NCBI GenBank assembly: GCA_903933385.1
Contig: CAIZJW010000283.1
Coordinates: 1 to 32,258 of the forward strand
From: an uncultured Silvanigrella sp.
GTDB lineage: Bacteria; Bdellovibrionota_B; Oligoflexia; Silvanigrellales; Silvanigrellaceae
Direction of reading: 5' to 3'
DNA length: 32,258 nucleotides
The notes under the pieces are model-generated. The model did no database searches. It saw only the letters and a program-made list of their open reading frames with translations, and had not been told where the DNA came from. Shown here in pieces: positions 7,507-15,570 of the stretch (within the stretch, counting starts at the first letter, position 1; each line of letters opens with the position of its first letter). A program made the translations under genes and the position numbers.

Positions 7507-9825
7507 TCACGGGAGCCCCTCAAAAAACTTTTCAAAGGAATGAGAGGCGCTGATCATGCCGCATTTGGAAGATATGCCTGCGAGTTGATTTTTCTGAGAG
7601 CCCGCGCAAAGAAGTTCTTCTGCGCGCTTTTTTTGTTGTTCTCTCGACCATTCAGGAGTCACTTCTCGGATGGCTCCCAAGAGTAATGCGCCTACTGATG
7701 CAGCAATCGGTGACGCCATGCTTGTTCCAGATTTTTCCCCCATGCGTGCGCCAGGCAGTGTGCTGGTGATGTCGGCGCCAGGGGCGAATGCGAAAACTGA
7801 TTTTGAACCCCAATTACTGAACCGAGCTCTTCCGTTGTTTGCTGTGGAAGCCCCAATCGCGATGACCCCGGGAAATCTCTTCGGGACAGGAGGATTATCG
7901 TCAGATTGGAGTCCATCATTTCCCGCGGAAGTGAAAATCATCATTCCGGACGCATTTGCTGCTGCGAAAGAATCGCGCAGCGCTTGAGTTTCCGGACCCC
8001 CGCCCCACGAGCAATTCATCAGGTCTGCCTTGCTTCTGATGGCTGCTGCAATAGCCCTCGAAAGATCAATGCTGTTGCTTTTGCCACTGCCATCGAGAGC
8101 TCTGAAAATTCGCAGTTTTGTATTGAAGGCACCGCCTAAGTCACCGGTGTGCGACCAAGCGTTATTGATGAGGCCAGCAACGTGAGTGCCATGACCAAAG
8201 AGATCGATGGGCTCGGGCTGTTCGGTGACGAAGTCGTATCCAATATCGTCATCGACAAGTCCGTTAGCGTCGTCATCAATTCCATTTCCCAGAATTTCAT
8301 CTTCGTTGTGATGTAAAACATTCTTCAAGGCTGGGTGACTTGAATCGATCCCGCTGTCAACAACGGCAACGAGAACTGACTTCAATTGATTTTTTCTTGC
8401 CTTCAGGTTCGAAATTGCCTGTTTTAAACCAGATGAACTCGTCCACCAGGGCGATTTGAGAGTGGGAAGATTGCTGTCGCTGAGGCTTGGAGTCCATTCA
8501 TTTGCAAGAGCGAGTGCATTGAATTCGATCTCTTGTTCAACCGCAGCCCAATCACTGGGCCAGCGGTCTGGCAGTGCCCCCTCAAAAACGATCACATCTC
8601 CGAACTGCTGATATGCACCGGTGTGCGGGGAATAAGTAAAGAGTAATTCCTCGTTTGGGGCGGTATAGTTATTTCCCGCGGATGCGATTCGTTTTCCCTT
8701 CAACCATATCAAATATCGTTGAGAGTTTTTTCCGCGAGATTCGCTATTCTTGGTATGCTTTTCTGCAAAAAGGAAACGAGGGAGTTGTGCTTCAGGGGGC
8801 AAATATCCAACATCAGCATCTATGTCACCTATCAAAATGAATTGATTCGATGATGCGACTAAGGCAGCTCCTGGGCTGGTTGAATCTGTTGTGAGAAGTG
8901 GAGTTTTGATTCTTGAAAATGCAGCGTTGCGACCAACGTATGTTCCCCAGCTACCAGCAATTATCCATCGTTCATCTTCACCGAGCCAAGAGCCGCAGCC
9001 TCCGTTTTCAGAGCAGGGATTAACAGCAATGCGGCGCACATCAGACCATTGAAATATTTCTTTGCCAGGCAGCAGTGTCACGAGGGAGGTTTGGCTCTCT
9101 CCAGTGCGAAGAATAAGTGAACCACGAGTGGAAAGCGTGTCGCGGTTTTGGAGGTCGGGCCAAGGCGCTTTGATGGCCTGCGTGTAAGCAGCAACGTCTG
9201 TGTCTTGGATGATTCGTTCTGCCAAACCATTCTCTCCCAAGGCTATGAATGCATCATCGACATGAACTACGTGGGTCCAGGTCGATGAGTTTTTCCTCAG
9301 TGACAAAGAAGTTCCGTTACTTAGAATGACTTGGCCAGAACTAATGTTTAAGGCTAGCCACTCCCCTGTTTTTGGGTTCACTGCGCAGCGCAACTCGCGG
9401 GGCTTTTTAAGCTGCAGTAAATCTTTGAGAGGCGTGCTTTCTTTCGCAGCTCTTCCTGATTCATCAATGCTAAGAACATGGATTTTTGTTTCAACACAAA
9501 TAATTGCCCGAGTCGGGAATGATGAGTCGTTCGGAACGTTCTCAGCAGAACGGGCCAGCATAGCACCTGTTGCAACTGAGGGTTCACCGGGAAATTCTCT
9601 GCGAAGAAAGAGGCCATTTTCAAACCTCCCCCGCTTCATGAGAATTTTCTCGTCACCTGCTAGAATATAATCGCCTGCAAGATTGCTGTCGGCAAATGCT
9701 CTTGATCCAGGGGAAGTGTATCCTCCTCCGGCATGAGCCTGTGATGTCATTAACGAAATCCACAGCAGCATAAAGAAGCTTGTGTGCAGCGCAAATTTCA
9801 CTGTGAATCGGCTGAGATTGAGCAT
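7507..9825 (-). CDS. Secreted subtilisin-like (S8) serine protease with large N-terminal region
   Basis: This 772-residue protein has a Sec signal peptide ending near SQAHA (about residue 32). The catalytic domain is in the C-terminal third: Asp490 in VVDSGID, His545 in GHGTHVAG, oxyanion Asn636 in TSAGND, and Ser702 in SGTSMASP. After Asp490 comes an Asp-rich stretch (GNGIDDDANGLVDDD), probably a calcium site. Residues about 35-480 match no family I recognise; their Gly/Trp-rich, beta-rich pattern would suit a propeller or inhibitory prodomain. The C-terminus has two Cys that could pair. It is probably a secreted or surface protease that degrades proteins. It lies 36 bp downstream of the DUF6209-like gene on the same strand, so the two are likely co-transcribed. 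GGGAGC precedes the ATG. Confidence 0.93.
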   Translation of the reverse strand: MLNLSRFTVKFALHTSFFMLLWISLMTSQAHAGGGYTSPGSRAFADSNLAGDYILAGDEKILMKRGRFENGLFLRREFPGEPSVATGAMLARSAENVPNDSSFPTRAIICVETKIHVLSIDESGRAAKESTPLKDLLQLKKPRELRCAVNPKTGEWLALNISSGQVILSNGTSLSLRKNSSTWTHVVHVDDAFIALGENGLAERIIQDTDVAAYTQAIKAPWPDLQNRDTLSTRGSLILRTGESQTSLVTLLPGKEIFQWSDVRRIAVNPCSENGGCGSWLGEDERWIIAGSWGTYVGRNAAFSRIKTPLLTTDSTSPGAALVASSNQFILIGDIDADVGYLPPEAQLPRFLFAEKHTKNSESRGKNSQRYLIWLKGKRIASAGNNYTAPNEELLFTYSPHTGAYQQFGDVIVFEGALPDRWPSDWAAVEQEIEFNALALANEWTPSLSDSNLPTLKSPWWTSSSGLKQAISNLKARKNQLKSVLVAVVDSGIDSSHPALKNVLHHNEDEILGNGIDDDANGLVDDDIGYDFVTEQPEPIDLFGHGTHVAGLINNAWSHTGDLGGAFNTKLRIFRALDGSGKSNSIDLSRAIAAAIRSKADLMNCSWGGGPETQALRDSFAAANASGMMIFTSAGNDGLQSDDNPPVPKRFPGVIAIGASTANNGRARFSNWGSKSVFAFAPGADITSTLPGARMGEKSGTSMASPIAASVGALLLGAIREVTPEWSREQQKKRAEELLCAGSQKNQLAGISSKCGMISASHSFEKFFEGLP

Positions 9826-9861
9826 GAGATGCTCCCGTGCTTCAACGTTGATTGGGACGTC

Positions 9862-11283
9862 TCAGTGCTTGTGTTCAATTTTACGAGGTTCAACAACACC
9901 CACGCGGTTCCCAGCGTCTTTTCCAGCTCGGAGCCAAAAGAGCCCGTCGGTTGAGAACTGAAAAGAATATTCGAGCGACTTCCAAGAACGTGTGCGCAAC
10001 GATGCTGCGGGAAGAATCCAACGGTAGCGGTAATTCAAGCCGTTTCGTCCTGCATAAGTCAGCCATTGGTTGCCGCGCTGTCCTGTATCCACTTTCCAAT
10101 TCACCTGCGCTTGAATGGCTTGCGGCGATACTTCGAACGATGTTGTCAAACCTGGAACGAGTACTTCTGCTTCAACAGCATAGCACGCGTTATCGAGTTG
10201 GTCGTCGCTGAATGCTTCTGTGTTGGCAAGAGGAGTTGGATTGGAAAATGACGAGCAGTCGGCCGGGCCTTTGACCAATTGCCACTGACCTGCCCAAGTA
10301 GGCGAGGAAGTGATACCCGAACGAATATCGACGTCGTAATTTTTTCCAAAATTGCTGTCCCAGCCTCCTTCGCATCCGCGCCCACGCGTGCGGAACCAAA
10401 GTTGTGCGCGGGTCGCATCTTCTGGAACCTCAAAACGAGCGGGAAGCGACAGCATTGTTCCGCCTTGAAACGAATTCAAAGCAGACGAATATTCTTCGCC
10501 GTTAGGGAAGAACCGAACGAAGGCCTCGGTCTGCCATGCCGGAAGGCCGTTGTAGCTGCTCCCTTGGCAGTTTGGCAGTCGAGAGAGATCGTACTCAACG
10601 AGCATTGATTGTCCGGGATGCACTTCACCGCGAAGCTCGGAACTCCAATCCCCCAAAAATCTCAGAGTCGCAGAGCCACGCCCGGCTCTTTCACAAAGTG
10701 TTGGCTCAGTCGCTGTTTTCCAGTTGTTTGCAGAACCGAGTGTGTAAGTTTCGGTCAGCCCTGTTTGAGAATTGTGGTCGAAAATTCTTCGGCCGTCACT
10801 GCTTTGCAGAAATGGAATGATCTGAAGAGACTCTGAATGTGCGGGAAAAGAGGTGATATCGCCGTTTCGCGCTGCAATAGTATCGTTAGAAATTCGAAAT
10901 TGGTGCCTTTGCAGGCTTGCTGAAGCCCCCGGAACTGCAACTCCAGGAGCTGTGTGCCAGGTTGAGTCGCGCTGGCGGCGGTACAAAAGTTGAATTGATG
11001 CCCCAGATTTGAGGGGGGCAGAAGCCGTATCAACGGTGGCCTCAAATGCGAACCACGATCGTCCCACGTTGTCGGTTTCGGTTTCTGGAAGACCCGTTAC
11101 CGAGTTCAAAACGATTTGAGCGCTGCGCAAAACAACCTGACACGAATGATCTGCGCTGTCGCTTGAAAGAGCCTTGAACGTCTCACCCCGTGCCAACGGG
11201 GTGCAATGAGGCAAAAGTTCTGCTGCTGTCACGAGCATCAGGACGAGTCCTGCAATCTTCTTGCTGGAGTTTAATTGAAGCAT
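9862..11283 (-). CDS. Secreted protein with DUF6209-like domain
   Basis: This 473-residue protein begins with a signal peptide (hydrophobic IAGLVLMLVTAA at about 10-21) and has no lipobox. The central part (about 200-330) reads like the DUF6209 domain I recall from myxobacterial secreted proteins: ATLRFLGDWSSELRG, VEYDLSRLPNC, LPAWQTEAFVRF, LWFRTRG and GWDSNFGKNYDVDI occur in the expected order. The function of that domain is unknown. Six or more Cys point to disulfides outside the cytoplasm. The N-terminal part (45-180) and C-terminal part (345-473) are also probably beta-rich and I do not recognise them. The start has a strong SD (AGGGGG, 9 nt upstream). It leads the unit that continues with the S8 protease; the M1 peptidase is divergent. 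The domain call is from memory and needs a profile search. Confidence 0.78.
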   Translation of the reverse strand: MLQLNSSKKIAGLVLMLVTAAELLPHCTPLARGETFKALSSDSADHSCQVVLRSAQIVLNSVTGLPETETDNVGRSWFAFEATVDTASAPLKSGASIQLLYRRQRDSTWHTAPGVAVPGASASLQRHQFRISNDTIAARNGDITSFPAHSESLQIIPFLQSSDGRRIFDHNSQTGLTETYTLGSANNWKTATEPTLCERAGRGSATLRFLGDWSSELRGEVHPGQSMLVEYDLSRLPNCQGSSYNGLPAWQTEAFVRFFPNGEEYSSALNSFQGGTMLSLPARFEVPEDATRAQLWFRTRGRGCEGGWDSNFGKNYDVDIRSGITSSPTWAGQWQLVKGPADCSSFSNPTPLANTEAFSDDQLDNACYAVEAEVLVPGLTTSFEVSPQAIQAQVNWKVDTGQRGNQWLTYAGRNGLNYRYRWILPAASLRTRSWKSLEYSFQFSTDGLFWLRAGKDAGNRVGVVEPRKIEHKH

Positions 11284-11436
11284 TCTTCTGACCCCCTAAG
11301 GTCGGTCGTGTCTTTAAAGGGGGGCGTAGCACAGAAAGCTCGTCGCGGCAAAAGCCCAGCCTTTGCTTGCCCTGTGCTGTGTCATGGGTGATACAGGCTG
11401 GTTCTATGGCGCGACCGTAGCAGGGAGGAAATTGCG
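11284..11436. promoter_or_regulatory. Divergent intergenic region between DUF6209-like gene and M1 peptidase
   Basis: These 153 bp must contain the start signals for both divergent genes. SD sequences are clear at each end (AGGGGG for the minus gene, GGGAGG for the plus gene). An inverted repeat, AGCACAG at 11328-11334 and CTGTGCT at 11372-11378, could be a protein-binding site, but the 37-bp spacing makes this speculative. I see no convincing sigma-70 promoter. Confidence 0.4.
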
Positions 11437-14187
11437 ATGATTTTGGGCTCACATCTCGAAAAAATGATTGAATCGGCCGAGAAATTGAATCTTCAGCCCA
11501 GCGGCTCAGGCACGGCGAGTCAAACTTCCGGGGCCAAAAACTTCCCTGCTCTTCGGAGCGCTCGCAACTACTACGAGCCTCACCGCTATTGCAGGCAAAT
11601 ACACCTCACCCTCGCTGGTCGAATCAGCTTCGATGAAGATCGTTTTGAAGCGTATGCATACATTGTTGTGAAGACCCTCTCTGAAGGTGCTCAGCAAGTG
11701 ACTTTTGATGCTCGTGAAATGCAGATTCACGAAATTGCAACTGCACCAATTAATGCCTTCGACATAATGAACCCATACGCAATTGAGTCGTTGCAATTTA
11801 ACGCGAGCGCATTCGAATACGATCATGCAATTTTATCAATCAAATTTAATGAGTCGATGCGGCAAGGCCAGCTTGCAGTTGTTCGTATTCACTATTCAGT
11901 TGTGAGGCCCAATGCCGGCCTCTATTTCGTGCATAAGAAAACGACAACCGACGCTGCCTACGACTGCGTTTGGACTCAAGGCCAAGACACTGATTCTCCA
12001 TTCTGGTTCCCATGCCAAGATGATCCTCGAATGAAGATCACCGTGCTGCAAAGAATTAGTTTTCCCGCTGCTTGGAAAGGCCTGGGAAATGGGCAGTGCA
12101 TCAGCGACACGGCAGATAATCATTGGCGCACTCAGGAATGGATTTTGCGCCATCCACACGCCCCCTATCTTGTAGCATTTGCTTGTGGTGAATTTCATGA
12201 ACACAAAACGTCGTGGCGTGGTCGTGACGTCAATGTTCTGGTTCCGCAGAAATTCTCTGATTGTGCTGGGCAGCTCTGTCAAGATACCGCAAAAATGCTC
12301 GAATTTTATTCCAACTATTGGGGTTATGAGTACCCTTGGAGTAAATATGGGCAGGCTTTTGTTGCTGATTTTCTTTATGGTGGAATGGAAAATACCACTG
12401 CAACTTTCAACACCGACAATGTTATCGGCCCACAGGAATTCCTGGTTGGAAGTGAGTCGCGAAACTTTCTTGTGATGCACGAGCTTGCGCATCAGTGGTT
12501 TGGCGATACGGTCACCTGTGAAACTTGGTCTGAGGGGTGGTTAAACGAAGGTTTTGCGACACATTCCGAAGTGCTTTGGGAAGAGTTTTGCAATGGTAAA
12601 GCCAGCGGAATTTTCTATCTCATGGAGAATTTTCAGGATGGGTACCTAGAAGAATCTAAAACTTACCAGCGCCCCATCGTTTTCAATCAATTTGAGTTTG
12701 TTTCCGAGATTTTTGACGCCCATTTGTACGACAAGGGCGCCTTGGTTCTGAATCATCTTCGCGACACAATCGGTGAAGATGCATTCCGCCGCGCGGTGGG
12801 TCACTATCTGACCAAGCACCAGTTCTCTCCTGTGAGCACTCAAGATCTCATTCGTGCCATTGAAGAGGCAACTGGGTTCAACGCCCGCAGATTTTTCGAT
12901 ACCTTTGTATTTCGCGCAGGTCACATTGAACTTGAGGCCGAAGTTAAGAAAACTGAGGTCGTTGCAAACGGCCTTGAAGTGACTCTCGTGCAGAAACAGA
13001 AGTCCAGCGAGGAGTTGCCAGCCGAGTTTCAAACACGGATCTTTATTCAATATGAGGATGGAAGCGGCGAAGAGCGACCACTCGCTGTTGCAAAAACAGA
13101 AGAGAAGATGATCATCAGCGCGAATGCACCCGTTGCATTTGCAATCGTCGATCCCAGCTGCGCGGTAGTGGGTTCTACAAAACAGAAGATTTCTCAGGAT
13201 TTTGCGAAAAAAATCTTGGCAACAAAAGAATGCAAGGGTCCGCTGAGCTACTTTAAGTTTTTAGCTACGAAATCATTATGTGAAGGTTTTGTCTCGCAGG
13301 AGATCAGGGAGTTGATTCTTGGCTGGCTCAAAGGCGAGCAGCTTTGGCGCGCGCGAGCCTGTGCTTACACCATGCTTTCTGAAACGAATGCCGAGGTTGC
13401 TGCACAGCTGTTAACGTCGAGCGTTGAGCGTCATCCCCTGGCGCGTGGTGCTTGGATTTCAGCAGTCAGCAAATCGACAACTGAGAATAAGCAAGATTGG
13501 CTAAAGAACCTGAAGGACATTGCAAACACCGTCAATGAACCCCTTATGGTTCGCGACTCTGCTCTTGCTGGAATTGTTGAACTTTTAAAAAAGACACCAT
13601 TTCTTCGCACACCCGATGAGCGTCAGGCCATCGCTGCTTGGGCTTGGTCACTTGCGCGTGGAAGCACTCACTTAGGATTGGTTGAGGCTGGAGCTTTGCG
13701 AGTGGTTGCAGAGTTGGTTCAGGCTCAAGATCTTATTCCGCTGCAAGAATTAGTAGAAAGTCAGCAATTGCCTTTCCGTGTTCGCGTTGCAGCTCTGAAG
13801 GCGATCGGAACTCTCTCAAGTCGATTTCCAGAGCTTCGTGCCGAAACTCGACCTCTACTTCAGCAATACGGCAACAAGCACCATCCGGTTCGGCTTATTG
13901 CTGCCTTGCCAGAGGCCTGGGTTGAGTCGCAAGATTCAGCGCTGACAGGAGCATTTGATTCCTATATTCACAGAAAGAACTATGGCCTGCTGTCGATGTT
14001 GATTCCGCGCGCTCGCCGAGCACAGGAACGATTCAATAAGCGAATTTCTCCCAATGGCGCTGCGGACAAATTTTCCGAGCTGGCGGAACTTAAAGAGAAG
14101 TTGGGCAAACTTTCCAAGGATTTTGATGAACTCAAGGAAGTTGTGAAAAACTCAGCACCAAAACCTTCTCCGGCTTTGCCAGGATAA
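11437..14187 (+). CDS. M1-family zinc aminopeptidase with C-terminal HEAT-like domain
   Basis: This 916-residue protein has the M1 (gluzincin) signature. The substrate-binding GxMEN motif is GGMEN at 315-319; zinc binding is HELAH at 348-352 with Glu371 in LNEGFA as third ligand. The N-terminal beta-sandwich domain (about 45-255) includes the SPFWFPCQDDP segment. Beyond the catalytic domain, an alpha-helical region (about 590-880) rich in Leu/Ala resembles HEAT repeats, as in TAF2-like and cold-active M1 enzymes. The last about 30 residues form a charged, heptad-like helix. There is no signal peptide, so it is probably cytoplasmic and removes N-terminal residues from peptides. The ATG at 11437 has GGGAGG about 7 nt upstream. 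An intrinsic terminator follows, so it is probably monocistronic. Confidence 0.94.
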   Translation: MILGSHLEKMIESAEKLNLQPSGSGTASQTSGAKNFPALRSARNYYEPHRYCRQIHLTLAGRISFDEDRFEAYAYIVVKTLSEGAQQVTFDAREMQIHEIATAPINAFDIMNPYAIESLQFNASAFEYDHAILSIKFNESMRQGQLAVVRIHYSVVRPNAGLYFVHKKTTTDAAYDCVWTQGQDTDSPFWFPCQDDPRMKITVLQRISFPAAWKGLGNGQCISDTADNHWRTQEWILRHPHAPYLVAFACGEFHEHKTSWRGRDVNVLVPQKFSDCAGQLCQDTAKMLEFYSNYWGYEYPWSKYGQAFVADFLYGGMENTTATFNTDNVIGPQEFLVGSESRNFLVMHELAHQWFGDTVTCETWSEGWLNEGFATHSEVLWEEFCNGKASGIFYLMENFQDGYLEESKTYQRPIVFNQFEFVSEIFDAHLYDKGALVLNHLRDTIGEDAFRRAVGHYLTKHQFSPVSTQDLIRAIEEATGFNARRFFDTFVFRAGHIELEAEVKKTEVVANGLEVTLVQKQKSSEELPAEFQTRIFIQYEDGSGEERPLAVAKTEEKMIISANAPVAFAIVDPSCAVVGSTKQKISQDFAKKILATKECKGPLSYFKFLATKSLCEGFVSQEIRELILGWLKGEQLWRARACAYTMLSETNAEVAAQLLTSSVERHPLARGAWISAVSKSTTENKQDWLKNLKDIANTVNEPLMVRDSALAGIVELLKKTPFLRTPDERQAIAAWAWSLARGSTHLGLVEAGALRVVAELVQAQDLIPLQELVESQQLPFRVRVAALKAIGTLSSRFPELRAETRPLLQQYGNKHHPVRLIAALPEAWVESQDSALTGAFDSYIHRKNYGLLSMLIPRARRAQERFNKRISPNGAADKFSELAELKEKLGKLSKDFDELKEVVKNSAPKPSPALPG

Positions 14188-14213
14188 AATTGCCCACCGT
14201 TCTTGTCAGTGAT

Positions 14214-14266
14214 TGTGAGATTCTCAAAAAGGTTTTTGCCAAATTTGAGAATCTCACATTTTTTTT
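14214..14266 (+). terminator. Intrinsic terminator after the M1 peptidase gene
   Basis: A perfect 15-bp stem (14214-14228 with 14244-14258) around a 15-nt loop is followed at once by eight T (14259-14266). It starts 27 nt after the peptidase stop codon. The cyclase gene begins 27 nt after the T-run, so it either has its own promoter or depends on read-through. Confidence 0.92.
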
Positions 14267-14292
14267 GGCTGAAAAGAGCGGGAGATCAAACA

Positions 14293-15525
14293 ATGCTGAA
14301 GAAAACGGTGGAGTCATTGGCTCGAGAACTCGAGACGGAACGCCTTGGAAACATTCGTCGGCTCGCACTCATTCGCCTTTGCACTGTTGGTGCATTCTTC
14401 CTGCTTCACCTGATTCTCGGCTGGGGATTCTCGATGTCGAGTTTTCGCGGCAAAGAGGTGATATTCACAAGCTACTTGCTTGTCAGTGGGTTGCTTTGGC
14501 TTGCTTCGAAACGAAATAAATCAATCCGGAATGCGAGTACATATGCCATTCCTCTCCTCGATCTTCCCTTCACATTCATGATTCTCGCGCAGTGGGCAGA
14601 GGGCAAGGGCGTTCAAGGACAAATTGCCACGGGTTTGATTGGGTTGTCCTTCATGCTTTTTTTCATAAATTTATCGGGATTTTACTTCAGCACTCTGCAG
14701 TCAATCACAACTGCTTCCATGGCTGTGGTGCTAACCGTTATATTGCATTTTGAAACTAGAGTGCCACCTGATTCAAGAATTGTAGCTGTTTTGTTGTTGC
14801 TTGCAGCTGTTGTGTCAACGCACATAAAGGCAAGCCGATTGCACGTTCTTGTGAAGCGTTCCTTTGATGAGCATATGCGACTTGAAAAATTGACGCGGTA
14901 TTTTTCGCCCTCAGTTGCTCAGTTACTTCAATCTAGTCAGGCAGACATTCATCAAAATGGTCGAGAGCTTGATGTAACGGTTTTGTTCGCTGATATTCGA
15001 GACTTTACGAAAATGAGTTCAACTCTTGCGGGCAAGGATGTTGTTAAGCTCCTCAATGAAGTTCATGAGCATCTTGTGAAGTGTATCTTTGAAACGGGTG
15101 GCACACTCGATAAATACATCGGCGATGGTGTGATGGCGTACTTCGGAGCCCCGGTCGCAAATCAGCTTCATGCCGATCAAGCCGTGAATTGTGCGCTCAA
15201 AATGCGCGCCGCCATCGGTGAATTGAATGTGTTGCGAGCATCACGAGGCGAGGAACCTCTACGTGTGGGAATTGGCATTCACTCGGGACTCGCCGTCGTT
15301 GGGGATGTCGGAGCAAAATTTCGTCGCGAATTTACCGTCATTGGTGACACAGTAAACACAGCATCAAGAATCGAATCTCTGACAAAAAAACATTGCGTCG
15401 ATATTCTTGCGAGTGAAGAGGTTCGGGCTCGGCTCAATTCCAACAGCATTCTCACTTTTCAGGGCGAGGATGTTTTACGAGGTAAAAATTCCAGCATTCG
15501 CACATATGCGATTGCTGGAGTCTGA
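14293..15525 (+). CDS. Membrane-anchored class III adenylate/guanylate cyclase
   Basis: The start is the ATG at 14293 (GGGAG upstream); a longer frame from 14203 would run through the terminator. The 410-residue protein has about six hydrophobic segments (roughly 23-45, 58-71, 85-101, 110-130, 138-152, 162-178), then a linker helix and a class III cyclase domain from about 225. Metal-binding Asp234 (LFADIRDFT) and Asp278 (YIGDG) are present. Lys274 sits where adenylate cyclases place their adenine-recognising Lys, and [12 protein letters not shown] (350-361) supplies the second base contact, Asn355 and Arg359. It should make cAMP from ATP as a dimer, with the membrane part as sensor or anchor. 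Substrate choice is inferred from Lys274. Confidence 0.92.
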   Translation: MLKKTVESLARELETERLGNIRRLALIRLCTVGAFFLLHLILGWGFSMSSFRGKEVIFTSYLLVSGLLWLASKRNKSIRNASTYAIPLLDLPFTFMILAQWAEGKGVQGQIATGLIGLSFMLFFINLSGFYFSTLQSITTASMAVVLTVILHFETRVPPDSRIVAVLLLLAAVVSTHIKASRLHVLVKRSFDEHMRLEKLTRYFSPSVAQLLQSSQADIHQNGRELDVTVLFADIRDFTKMSSTLAGKDVVKLLNEVHEHLVKCIFETGGTLDKYIGDGVMAYFGAPVANQLHADQAVNCALKMRAAIGELNVLRASRGEEPLRVGIGIHSGLAVVGDVGAKFRREFTVIGDTVNTASRIESLTKKHCVDILASEEVRARLNSNSILTFQGEDVLRGKNSSIRTYAIAGV

Positions 15526-15570
15526 TTTTAATTCGTTTTCCAGAGCAAAAGTTAAGCAAAGCAAATTTGC

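Noticed and set aside
12646-13050. Minus-strand open frame inside the M1 peptidase gene
   Set aside because: The M1 frame is continuous and carries conserved motifs on either side; this is a shadow.
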